Positions 17,463 through 25,883 of a DNA stretch of 64,000 nt are shown here, piece after piece. Below the pieces are notes generated by a model, which had not been told where the DNA came from, did no database searches, and worked only from the letters and a program-made list of their open reading frames with translations. Within the stretch, counting starts at the first letter, position 1; every line of letters begins with the position of its first letter. This DNA comes from Rhizomicrobium palustre (GTDB lineage Bacteria > Pseudomonadota > Alphaproteobacteria > Micropepsales > Micropepsaceae). A program made the translations under genes and the position numbers. The stretch covers positions 1,054,139 to 1,118,138 of the forward strand of contig NZ_JAASRM010000001.1 of assembly GCF_011761565.1 (NCBI RefSeq), given 5' to 3'.

Positions 17463-19403
17463 ATGCTCAAGTCCACGAGTAAATTCATCGAAACACTGCG
17501 CAAAGACAAAATTCACTCACCTGCGGTGCGAAGCTTCACCGAAGCCGAATGGCGGCGCGATTACGCAAGTCTCGGCACTGATTCCGAAGAGGAGCGCGCT
17601 GTATTTAATGCAGGGCTTTGGGTGGCTCCACGATTGCAGAGGCTTTGGTCCCAGATCGACAGGCTTGATATCACGCGCTTCGACTTCGAATCCGTCGTTA
17701 CAATCCTGATGCTGATAGCGGTCCGAGAATATCACCGTCACAGCGAACCTCTACCAAAAGGGCGCCCATCGCCATTATCCGCCGATTACGGCTGCACCGC
17801 GCTTGGAGACGCCTTGTGGAGAGCACTTTCCTTCTTAGCTTCGAAGAGGAACGAGTTTCGAGGCGAAGCAAAAATGGACGTAGGCGTCGCTGCAAGCCTG
17901 CTCAAACATTGCGCTACAATTTATGTGCTCGAATATATGATGAGCCGCGTCGTTCATTGCGGTTGGCAGCTAGAACATACAGCTGAAGGTCATATTTTCC
18001 GCCCCCGATCCTCAACTTTGGAATTTGCAAATAACGAGGCAATTGCTCTTGCCAGTCGCGACGAGGAGTATCTCGAATTTTACCTCGTCTTCAGGCAGGC
18101 CTGGGACCAAGGGCAGTTACGCGATGAGGCACCATTTCAGCCTAGACTAATAAGCCGAACCCCGACACGGGCAAAATTCCGCATTGTGAACAAGCCGCCA
18201 GTGGAGATGCCTGCCACAATAGCGCTATTCAAAATGGATATACCCGATTGGTTGCGCCCCATGATGGAGACCGAACCCCAGAACCTGCCAGGAATATCGG
18301 TCGCGCAATTGGTTCGCGCGTGGCTGCTAATACACACCATTTTTGAGAAAATTTACGACCGCGACACTCGCAATGGCAGCGCCGATTATGCAACTACCAG
18401 CCTACACGAAGACGACCTCCTAGCCATATTTCTACTACATAAATATCCACGCCGAATTGCCGAAGCTCTGATCAAATTCTTTACCTACGATTGGAGGCGG
18501 CACGAATCTTTATGGACGTCACCGCTCGTCAAAGTGGGTCATCTGTTTTACCCTTTCTTGCCCTCTGTGATGTCACCCAACATGACACGGCTGCTAGACC
18601 TTTGGCTCGGTCGGTGCAAATATGTTACCGACAAAGGCAATCTCGATACATTGCAGACACTGCGTGGATCCATATTCGAAAAACACATACGCACAACGCT
18701 TGCGCATTATTTCGAGAAGAACCCCAATTGGGATGGGCACATTTACCCCCTTGGCATTGAGATCGATGGTAACGAAATCGATCTACTGTGGCGCCTTGGA
18801 TCGACAATCTTTGTTGGTGAAGCCAAGTTCATGAAATATCCGGCTAATCCAAACGAGATTGGCAATTATTTTCGAGAACTCGAGCACGGCGCGGAGCAGG
18901 CTTCCAAACGTGTTGCAGCACTTCAAAGCAATAGAATCCGTATCGCTGAATTGCTGAAATGGGAAGGAAAGCCAGAGGAAATGTCATTTCAGCCGTGCGT
19001 GGTGTGCGGGCATGCTGTGGGTAGCGGCCTTTCATTCGGCGGAGTGCCATGCATTCAATTCGACATGCTCGAGATGTTCTTCCGCGAAGAGCAATATGGC
19101 ATGAGTAGATCTAGTGCGGGAGACCGGGACATTGCCCTCCCCTTACCTAAATCTCATAATTTGGCGAAAATGGCTGCGTTATTTTTAAATAACCCGCCCG
19201 ACACCTGGTTCCGGAAGAAGGCCATAAAAACAGCTGCTGTTTTGGGCTGCGAAATCGGAGAGGAAAAAGTCTACTTTGAACACCGAACAGCAGATATTCC
19301 TCGGACAACTGAGCGGGAAATCTATAGCCGAGAACGATTAACTAAATGGCTAGAGTTGTTAGCAGAGCACAATGGTGTGCGTGGGGGGAGCGCCCCAGAT
19401 TAA
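17463..19403 (+). CDS. Unrecognised protein with PD-(D/E)XK nuclease motif (candidate defence gene)
   Basis: ATG at 17463 follows GGGAG; a TTG eight codons upstream is an alternative. 646 residues. I do not recognise the family over most of its length. At residues 400-460 it shows a restriction-endonuclease-like signature: a Glu in a helix (SIFEKHIR, about 406), Asp440 in GNEIDLLW, and Glu453-x-Lys455 in FVGEAKF. The N-terminal 380 residues are mostly helical with no visible ATPase motif. A CxxC pair occurs near residue 530 (CVVCG). It is divergent from the RM operon and has lower GC than chromosomal neighbours. Function is unknown; nuclease activity is inferred. Confidence 0.8.
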   Translation: MLKSTSKFIETLRKDKIHSPAVRSFTEAEWRRDYASLGTDSEEERAVFNAGLWVAPRLQRLWSQIDRLDITRFDFESVVTILMLIAVREYHRHSEPLPKGRPSPLSADYGCTALGDALWRALSFLASKRNEFRGEAKMDVGVAASLLKHCATIYVLEYMMSRVVHCGWQLEHTAEGHIFRPRSSTLEFANNEAIALASRDEEYLEFYLVFRQAWDQGQLRDEAPFQPRLISRTPTRAKFRIVNKPPVEMPATIALFKMDIPDWLRPMMETEPQNLPGISVAQLVRAWLLIHTIFEKIYDRDTRNGSADYATTSLHEDDLLAIFLLHKYPRRIAEALIKFFTYDWRRHESLWTSPLVKVGHLFYPFLPSVMSPNMTRLLDLWLGRCKYVTDKGNLDTLQTLRGSIFEKHIRTTLAHYFEKNPNWDGHIYPLGIEIDGNEIDLLWRLGSTIFVGEAKFMKYPANPNEIGNYFRELEHGAEQASKRVAALQSNRIRIAELLKWEGKPEEMSFQPCVVCGHAVGSGLSFGGVPCIQFDMLEMFFREEQYGMSRSSAGDRDIALPLPKSHNLAKMAALFLNNPPDTWFRKKAIKTAAVLGCEIGEEKVYFEHRTADIPRTTEREIYSRERLTKWLELLAEHNGVRGGSAPD

Positions 19404-20008
19404 CGGCACCAAACCTGCGAGCTGACCACCTCTATGTATTTCCGCAGAAGAGTTTTGTGAAAGCAGATTTCGCCCACGTTGCATGAGCGAAAATTGCAGA
19501 TGCAACCGTTGCATCGTTATCGGACCTTCCCACTGGTGCGCCATCACGCGAAGCTTGCCCGTATAAATTTGAACCCTGGGAAGGACCCGCGGACCTGAAA
19601 CCGACGGCTTCGTTCGCAATGTTCGGAGCATTGGGGTCTGCCGAACATCAGACGCCGCTCGTCCCCAGCCCTCAAGAAAGGACCGGTGGAGGTCACTGCC
19701 AGCACACTCTAAACAACCATCTCCTCAACTTCCTAACAGGGAGGGAGTAGCCCACGATATGTCTCGCGCATGCGCGCGCGCATATACGTGGGTCCTGGAC
19801 CGGCACTGGCCCTCCCTGATTTTGATTTCATTTGGCCGCAAGCGGTTAAGCGACAAATCCATCAGGGACCATCAGGGAGCATCGGACCATTCGGGCTACT
19901 TTGTCTTATCCGGGTCGCGCCGGACCATAAGAGTCTGCGACAATATCCATCGCGGCGATGACGGCGGCCCACCCTTCCTCCCTAAACCCTCCCTAAGATT
20001 ATCAATGC
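19404..20008. other. Non-coding stretch with short AGGGA-type repeats, possible replication origin
   Basis: No convincing gene. Short repeats cluster in the right half: CCTCCCT at 19811-19817, 19977-19983 and 19988-19994, its complement AGGGAGG at 19738-19744, and TCAGGGA at 19862-19868 and 19872-19878 (complement at 19813-19819). The stretch lies beside the primase-helicase gene, where satellite origins commonly sit. The origin role is inference. Confidence 0.4.
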
Positions 20009-21523
20009 TCAGGCTCTGGCGTTGAACATCATGCCGACATACCAAGTCAGGCCATTCGTCTTTCGGCGCTCCAGACCGCGAGCAACAAGCCGTGAGCCAA
20101 AGGCTTTGGTGGGCAAAGCGTCGAGACCTTCCTCTTCGCACCACGTCTTGTAGCGCATCCTCAAGTCTTTGGCGGAGACCTCAAACCGGCGCCCGGTGCA
20201 TGGGTCAACGTCATCACCCGTCAGCTGGATCCGCGCTTTCAGAAATTCACCAACCGGGTCTTCATCGGCTCGGTATGCTTCAACCGCAGCGATGGCCTTT
20301 TCGGGAGGTCGCAGACCACCGCTGAACCAATCTTCAGCGCCTGTCAGCATCCATTGCAGGATACCTTCCCTTTCCTCTGCGAGCTTTCTTTCAAGGTCCC
20401 GATCGATCTCATCTTCCGGGATCTGAACGGTGAAGGGGATCAAGTTGATGCGCGACCATATTCCATGATCTGTACCGCGGATCGTCGGCCGGTGATTGGT
20501 TGCGATAATAGCCTTGAAGGTTGGCGTGAACTCGAAAAAGCCCTGGTTCAGATGGCGAACAGTCATGGAATCACCACCCGTGATTTCCTTCACCTTGGAC
20601 TCATCAAGACGGCCACCCTCTGGAGGCTCAGCAGTCGTCACCATGCGAGCCCCAGGAAGGCGCGCTAAGTCTGGCGACGCCTCCCCGCCCGAACTGCCTT
20701 CGCGCTTTGCCAAAAAGGTCGCAACTGGTGCACCCATCGCATAATCGCCCATGACAGAGCGAATGATGTTTATCAAAGTCGACTTACCATTGCGTCCAGT
20801 TCCGTAGAATAGGAACAGCTTGTGCTCGCGTGTCGAACCGGTGAGGCAATAGCCGAAAATGCGCTGAACAAAATCTCGCATCTCTTCATCGGGAATAATC
20901 CGGGCCAAAAACTTCTTGAATAGCGGACATGAGGCCTTTGTACTGAACTTAACACCCAAGCAGCGCGTAATCCGGTCTTCCCGGCGGCTCTCGCGCAATT
21001 CACAGTGAGACGATAGCTCGATCGTTCCATTTGGCGCCGCGATGAGGAAGGTATGCGCGTCCAGAGCATCAACGGGCTGCGATAGAAACGATGAAGCTGA
21101 GGAAAGCATGGCTTGAGCGCGCCCGTAGTTTCCACTTTGAACTGACCATGAGAACAGGCGGTCAATGCGCTCCGCAGACACCCTTCCCGGCCGTTCTCTT
21201 AAGGCTTTCGCTTCCGCCGTAATTTCCTGGCCAATGCGGAAGCTAAACTTCAGCGCACCAGAATGGCCTCCTTCCCGATCCCAGCGAGAGCCATCCCAAG
21301 CGAACCAGCCGATATTCTCGACAAACATTAAGCTGTCACCAAAGCGGAGGACGAGACGCTGTGCATTTCCGAAATCGTTCATAGGCTGGAGAGCACAAAT
21401 GCGATTTAGGTCATCACCTTCGGTGGGCGCTTCAAGCATCTCTAGGTTACGCGCCCGTCGCTTCGTGCCGCGCAGGGTTACGGGTTCTAGCTCATCGTCG
21501 TAAGGGTCGTGGAAGTCGGCCAT
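20009..21523 (-). CDS. D5/P4-type primase-helicase (phage or satellite replication protein)
   Basis: The start at 21523 overlaps the AlpA-like stop (TGATG), so 504 residues. A D5_N-like region precedes an SF3 helicase domain with Walker A at 241-248 (GTGRNGKS), a Walker B-like segment near ARMVTTAEPPEG, and sensor Asn in IIATNHRPTI. No N-terminal primase (TOPRIM or AEP) catalytic motif is obvious, so it may be helicase only. Such proteins initiate replication of P4-like satellites and some plasmids by melting the origin. It is in an operon with the AlpA-like and 228-residue genes upstream. Confidence 0.9.
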   Translation of the reverse strand: MADFHDPYDDELEPVTLRGTKRRARNLEMLEAPTEGDDLNRICALQPMNDFGNAQRLVLRFGDSLMFVENIGWFAWDGSRWDREGGHSGALKFSFRIGQEITAEAKALRERPGRVSAERIDRLFSWSVQSGNYGRAQAMLSSASSFLSQPVDALDAHTFLIAAPNGTIELSSHCELRESRREDRITRCLGVKFSTKASCPLFKKFLARIIPDEEMRDFVQRIFGYCLTGSTREHKLFLFYGTGRNGKSTLINIIRSVMGDYAMGAPVATFLAKREGSSGGEASPDLARLPGARMVTTAEPPEGGRLDESKVKEITGGDSMTVRHLNQGFFEFTPTFKAIIATNHRPTIRGTDHGIWSRINLIPFTVQIPEDEIDRDLERKLAEEREGILQWMLTGAEDWFSGGLRPPEKAIAAVEAYRADEDPVGEFLKARIQLTGDDVDPCTGRRFEVSAKDLRMRYKTWCEEEGLDALPTKAFGSRLVARGLERRKTNGLTWYVGMMFNARA

Positions 21524-21741
21524 CAGCGCCCCACAGCCAAATTGTGGTTTCCGGTGTCTGACGTCGATCGCCGAGCGCGGGCCGTAACCCAAGCATCGAT
21601 GCTCTTGCGGGTGTAGCGAATGCTGCGGCCTAATTTGAGGTATTCCGGCCCACCACCCGAAAGCCGCATCTTTGCGAGGGTCGATTCACTTAAGCCCAGC
21701 ATAACAGCCGCATCTCGCGGCCTTAGCAGACGGTCTTCCAT
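21523..21741 (-). CDS. AlpA/excisionase-type helix-turn-helix protein
   Basis: 72 residues from the ATG at 21741 (MEDRLLRPRDAAVMLGL). The helix-turn-helix AAVMLGLSESTLAKMR is followed by a short wing (YLKLGRSIRYTRKSIDAWV). This is the MerR-like fold of AlpA activators and excisionases in prophage and satellite elements. It is translationally coupled to the primase-helicase. Likely roles are control of excision or of the replication operon; the int2 arm region and the right att are candidate sites. Confidence 0.85.
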   Translation of the reverse strand: MEDRLLRPRDAAVMLGLSESTLAKMRLSGGGPEYLKLGRSIRYTRKSIDAWVTARARRSTSDTGNHNLAVGR

Positions 21742-21829
21742 CCATGCCTCCGGTGTACGAACGCTCCCGGCGATTCCGGAAACGTCCAAACCGTGGCAAA
21801 TCAAACCCGGCGTTATTAGCCGTCACGAT

Positions 21830-22516
21830 TTATTGGCGCTTTGATTTCGCCTGCGGGGATTTTTTGGGACGACCGGCGAGGTTCCATTGAGACCCCGTTA
21901 TCTCTATCGCAGCATCCCATGCACGATGGAACGAACGGATTGAGAGCCCTTCGAACCTAGAAAGAGCGTCCCGTTGATAATGGGCCTTGGGCTTAGGGCG
22001 CTGCTCCGGATTAGCCCCCATAAGCGCAATCAGCCATTCTCGACAGGCTGTCTCGGCATCGGCTCTAGCGATGCATTGCCTGTCAGCCGCCTTCTCTGGT
22101 GCCAGAGAAATCCGGACATTGAAGAACAACGAAGGCTCTCCCGGCAGAGCGATCGTCGAATACTCCCAACTCCGAAATCGGGCCAGGCGCCAAGCGTCAG
22201 CGCGGATCGGTACCCGTTGGGCATTAGGGCTTCCCGGACAGCCCTCAGCTCGAAGCGCTCCTGACACCAAGTCCTTGCGGAGGGCTTCCTGAAGATTTTT
22301 TCCATGCACCTTTTTGTCGTGGAAGAGCTTGCGCCCGTGTTGCTGGGCGAAATCACGCGAAGCAGTCGCCGAACTGTAGCGGACGAAGCGGCTAGGACTG
22401 CCAGCTCTCCGCCAAGCCTCTAGTGCATCCTTGTACTTGATTTGGAGGTCTCGCGGGGTGAACTCCCAAAGAGCCTCCTTCAAGCTCCGCCAGTTGTTGG
22501 CGTCACCGCTACCCAC
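21830..22516 (-). CDS. Hypothetical protein of the integrated element
   Basis: 228 residues from a GTG start. I do not recognise the family. The sequence is basic and rich in Trp/Arg; one segment (LFFNVRISLAPEKA) looks like a beta strand region, and the C terminus is Lys-rich (GRPKKSPQAKSKRQ), suggesting nucleic-acid contact. It lies first in the operon with the AlpA-like and primase-helicase genes, next to the right att, where satellites often keep small replication or control proteins. Confidence 0.65.
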   Translation of the reverse strand: MGSGDANNWRSLKEALWEFTPRDLQIKYKDALEAWRRAGSPSRFVRYSSATASRDFAQQHGRKLFHDKKVHGKNLQEALRKDLVSGALRAEGCPGSPNAQRVPIRADAWRLARFRSWEYSTIALPGEPSLFFNVRISLAPEKAADRQCIARADAETACREWLIALMGANPEQRPKPKAHYQRDALSRFEGLSIRSFHRAWDAAIEITGSQWNLAGRPKKSPQAKSKRQ

Positions 22517-22596
22517 GTCCCGCCGCCCACAGACTCATGCCCCGCAGGAATTATCGCCCCTGCGACATGTGCGCGCCATGGCAAATGCGCTCCGGT

Positions 22597-22619
22597 TGCT
22601 TCCGTGGTGCTTCCGCGGA
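22597..22619. repeat. TGCTTCCG pair, probable integrase arm sites (right)
   Basis: Two TGCTTCCG octamers at 22597-22604 and 22608-22615, in a 23-bp segment identical to 6223-6245. It lies about 65 bp inside the right att repeat, mirroring the left cluster. Confidence 0.6.
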
Positions 22620-22681
22620 CCAAACAGCAAAAAGGCCGCTTTCGCGGCCCTTGTGCAACCTATTGATTTTATTAGCCTACT

Positions 22682-22728
22682 TGGAGCGGGCGAGGCGAAT
22701 CGAACGCCCGACCCTAACCTTGGCAAGG
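22682..22728 (-). repeat. att repeat within the intact tRNA-Gly gene, right end of element
   Basis: 47 bases identical to 6047-6093, forming the 3' part of the functional tRNA gene including its encoded CCA. Confidence 0.92.
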
Positions 22729-22756
22729 TTATGCTCTACCCCTGAGCTACGCCCGC
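22685..22756 (-). tRNA. tRNA-Gly (anticodon GCC)
   Basis: The full cloverleaf can be drawn: acceptor GCGGGCG/CGCCCGC, D arm with GCTCAGGGGTAGAGC, anticodon loop TTGCCAA with anticodon GCC on a TAACC/GGTTA stem, and a T arm with GGGCG-TTCGATT-CGCCT. The CCA end is encoded (22684-22682). Integration at its 3' end kept it intact, as the element supplies the replaced bases. Confidence 0.97.
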
Positions 22757-22953
22757 GTTCCAAGTGGGAGGCGGTATATGGCTGAAGAGCGGGCGGGTTT
22801 CAAGCAGCTTTTGCATTTCGAGGTGAAGTTTTTGAGGACAGGGCGCCGCATGGGCCAGATATCGGGGCTCTTCGCCAAAAGCGTGCAGTAAAAAGGGCTT
22901 AGCAGTGGTTTTGGGGGCCGAAATGGCCCAGGTCGAGGCGGTTTTAGCCCGCC

Positions 22954-25842
22954 CTATTCACCCACCAGGCGGATAAAAACATCATGGGCGCGGTGCTGCA
23001 GATCGGCAAGGACGCGGGTGAGGTTCTCGAACCGGCTGACGCCTGCGGCGCGGGCGAGCAGGGATTTGAGCCCTGGGCTAGCGCTGGCCGCATCGAGGGG
23101 ACCATCCACGGCGATACGCAACACCTGCAGCAAGGTGAGCTGCAGCTCGGCGGCGGCGGTGAGCACCGCGGCATCGTTCTCCGACAAAATGTGCTCGGCC
23201 TTCAAGCGCTGCAACGCGGCCAGCGTGGCTTGGGCGAGAATGGCCGGATCGTCATGGGCATAGACGAGCTGCAAGGTTTGGGCGGTGAAGTCGATATCCA
23301 TCAGCCCGCCCGGGGCATATTTCAAATCGAAGGCATTGGTGCCGGGATATTGCGCGGCCACCTTGCGGCGCATCTCGGCAGCATCTGATTTCACCACCGC
23401 GCGATCACCAGAACGGCAGAGGCTATGGCGGATCACCTCGCGCACCGCGCCACCAAGTGCCGGAGAACCGGCCACCACGCGAGCGCGGGTCAGCGCCATG
23501 CGCTCCCATGTCCAGGCATCGGCGGCGTGATAGCGGGTGAAGGATTCCAGACTCACCGCCACCGGCCCTTTATTGCCGGTGGGGCGAAGCTGCATGTCGA
23601 CTTCGTAAAGCGGCCCTTCGGCGGTGGGCACGGTAAGCGCCGCGATCAGGCGCTGAGCCAGGCGCGTGTAATAGAGGCTGACCGGCAAAGGCTTGGCACC
23701 ATCGGAGGCTTCCACGCCGGGCAACGCGTCATAGACAAAGATGAGATCGAGATCGGAGGCCGCCGTCATTTCGGCCCCGCCGAGCTTGCCCATCGCGATC
23801 ACGGTGAAGGCGCCACCCTTCACATGGCCATGGGCTTCCACCATCTCCGCTTCGGTGCGAGCGAGCAGCGCATCAATCACGGTTTCGGCGATGGCGGCGA
23901 AGACCGGCCCGGCGGCTTTGGGCGTGGCGATGCCTTCGATCACCTGTACCCCGACGCGGAAAATCTGCTCATGGGCAAAGCGGCGGGCCGCATCCAGCGC
24001 CTCTTCAAAACGGGGGGCGCGTAAGAGACTGGCGGCCAGCGTCTCGGTGAGTTCCGCGCGGCTTGGCAATTCCTGGAAGAAGCCGGGATCAAGCAACGCA
24101 TCCAATGTGGAAGGCTGGCGCGCCAGATGCGTCGCAAGCCTTGGCGCCGAGCCCATGATGACGGCGATGAGGCGCAAGAGTTCTTCATGGGCGAGCAGCA
24201 GCGAGAAAAGCTGCACACCGGAAGGAAGATTGGAAAGGAAGCGATCGAACTGGGCGAAAGCCGCGTCGGGATCGGCAGTGGTAGCAAGAGCGGCGAGCAG
24301 TGCCGGGATCAGGGCGGTGAGGCGTTCGCGCGCGCGCGGACTTCTGGTGGCACGGATGCGGCCATGATGCCAGCCGCGAATGGCGCGGCTGATGTGCTCG
24401 GGATTCTTGAAGCCCATCTTGGCGAGGGTCTCAAGGGTTTCAGGATCATCCTCCACACCGGTGAAGACAAGACTGCCGCCCTCCCCCGCCAAGGGCGCGG
24501 CCTTTTCGAACAAACGCGCGTAATGGCCTTGCACGGTCTTGAGGCGCGCTGTCAGCGCGGCGCCGAATTGCGCGGCGTCGGGAAACCCCGCGAAACAGGC
24601 AATGGCAGCGAGATCATGCGCGTTCTTAGGCACGCTATGGGTCTGCTCATCCTCCACCATCTGCAAGCGATGCTCGAGGGTGCGCAAGAACCGATAGGCC
24701 TCGGTCAGATCCTGCACTGCCGCGAGCGAGACATGGCCGCGCAGACGCAAGGCTTCCAAAGCGGCGAGCGTGGCGGGGGTGCGAAGGCTCGGGTCGCGGC
24801 CGCCTAAGATGAGCTGCTGGGTCTGGGCAAAAAACTCGATCTCGCGAATACCGCCGCGGCCAAGCTTGATGTTATGGCCCGCCACCGCGACTTCGGAATG
24901 GCCGTGATAGGCGTGAATCTGGCGCTTGATGGATTGGATATCCTCGATGGCCGCGAAATCGAGATTGCGGCGCCAGACGAAAGGATCGATCACATCTTTC
25001 AAGAAACGCTTGCCCGCACCGATGTCGCCCGCAGCAACCCGCGCCTTGATCATGGCGGCGCGTTCCCAATTCTGGCCCATCGCCTCGTAGTAATCGCTCG
25101 CCGCATCGGCGGAGATGGCGATCTGGGTCGCGCCCGCATCGGGACGCAGGCGAAGATCGACGCGGAAGACATAGCCATCCGGCGTCGCATCCGCGATCAG
25201 ACGCACCACATGTTTGACGATATCGACGGCCGCGCCGCGCTGATCGCCCCGCTTGGCGAAGGGAAAGCGCTCGGCTTCGTAGAAGGTGATGATGTCGATA
25301 TCGGAGGAATAGTTGAGCTCGAAGGCGCCATACTTGCCCATGGCAAGCACGATCAGCCCGGTCTCGGCCTCCAGCGTGGCACCATCCCTATCGGCAAAGG
25401 GCGTGCCTTGCGCGGCCTTCTTCAGCGCGAAGCGGAAGGCGCCCTTGAGCGCGGCATCGGCAAAACGGGTGAGCGATTGGGTGACGTCATCGAGGCTAAA
25501 AAGCCCGCCGATATCGGCGAGCGCGATGGTGAGCGCGGCTTGTCGCTTGGCTTGGCGCAAGGCCTGCATACATTCCAACTCCACCACCGCATCGGCGGCG
25601 CCAAGCGCGAGCGCCTCGCATTCGGCGGTGAGCGCGCGGGGGCCTTCCGCGAAGAAGCGCTTAAGAATCTGCGGCTCGCGCAAAGCCAAGCGCGCCAGAA
25701 ACGGGCTGTTGCCAAAGGCCGATTCCAGCAGCGCGCGCGCCTCCCCTTCGGGCTCATAGCCTGATTGTTTCAAGCTCTCGAAGCTGCGCTGCGCGCGGGC
25801 CCGGTCAAAAGGTTGCGGCAGGATTTGCGGCGCGATGGTCAT
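22954..25842 (-). CDS. glnE: Glutamine synthetase adenylyltransferase/deadenylylase (GlnE)
   Basis: 962 residues from the ATG at 25842 (MTIAPQILPQ). Two nucleotidyltransferase domains are visible, one with NYSSDIDIITFYE near residue 180 and one with TAASDLDLIFVYD near 695. By family, the N-terminal one removes AMP from and the C-terminal one adds AMP to glutamine synthetase, under PII control. The segment GRGGIREIEFFAQT and its second-half counterpart PGGLMDIDFTAQT are typical. It is the last gene after an OmpR-type pair with a 41-bp gap, so nitrogen control may be co-transcribed with envelope signalling. Confidence 0.97.
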   Translation of the reverse strand: MTIAPQILPQPFDRARAQRSFESLKQSGYEPEGEARALLESAFGNSPFLARLALREPQILKRFFAEGPRALTAECEALALGAADAVVELECMQALRQAKRQAALTIALADIGGLFSLDDVTQSLTRFADAALKGAFRFALKKAAQGTPFADRDGATLEAETGLIVLAMGKYGAFELNYSSDIDIITFYEAERFPFAKRGDQRGAAVDIVKHVVRLIADATPDGYVFRVDLRLRPDAGATQIAISADAASDYYEAMGQNWERAAMIKARVAAGDIGAGKRFLKDVIDPFVWRRNLDFAAIEDIQSIKRQIHAYHGHSEVAVAGHNIKLGRGGIREIEFFAQTQQLILGGRDPSLRTPATLAALEALRLRGHVSLAAVQDLTEAYRFLRTLEHRLQMVEDEQTHSVPKNAHDLAAIACFAGFPDAAQFGAALTARLKTVQGHYARLFEKAAPLAGEGGSLVFTGVEDDPETLETLAKMGFKNPEHISRAIRGWHHGRIRATRSPRARERLTALIPALLAALATTADPDAAFAQFDRFLSNLPSGVQLFSLLLAHEELLRLIAVIMGSAPRLATHLARQPSTLDALLDPGFFQELPSRAELTETLAASLLRAPRFEEALDAARRFAHEQIFRVGVQVIEGIATPKAAGPVFAAIAETVIDALLARTEAEMVEAHGHVKGGAFTVIAMGKLGGAEMTAASDLDLIFVYDALPGVEASDGAKPLPVSLYYTRLAQRLIAALTVPTAEGPLYEVDMQLRPTGNKGPVAVSLESFTRYHAADAWTWERMALTRARVVAGSPALGGAVREVIRHSLCRSGDRAVVKSDAAEMRRKVAAQYPGTNAFDLKYAPGGLMDIDFTAQTLQLVYAHDDPAILAQATLAALQRLKAEHILSENDAAVLTAAAELQLTLLQVLRIAVDGPLDAASASPGLKSLLARAAGVSRFENLTRVLADLQHRAHDVFIRLVGE

Positions 25843-25883
25843 AGCCGAAGTGTACTCCCGCAACACGGTTCTGGGGAGGGGTT

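Larger units (their letters stand above)
6094..22681. mobile_element. tRNA-Gly-integrated defence element, satellite-like
   Basis: Bounded by 47-bp direct repeats. Gene order: integrase just inside the left att, defence cargo (GIY-YIG, hsdR, ptuB, ptuA, hsdS, hsdM, Phd antitoxin, PD-(D/E)XK protein), then a D5/P4-type primase-helicase, an AlpA-like regulator and an unknown protein next to the right att. There are no capsid, tail, terminase or conjugation genes. This is the plan of P4-like or PICI-like satellites and related integrative elements carrying defence cargo. Helper dependence is inferred, not shown. Confidence 0.85.

Noticed and set aside
19759..20025. Plus-strand ORF (88 codons) in the repeat-bearing gap
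   Set aside because: No Shine-Dalgarno site, Arg/Ser-rich composition, and it covers the short repeats.
22431..22745. Plus-strand ORF ending in GAGEANRTPDPNLGK over the tRNA
   Set aside because: It is the reverse of tRNA-Gly plus the 3' end of the element; not a gene. It is used only to infer the older int1 tail.
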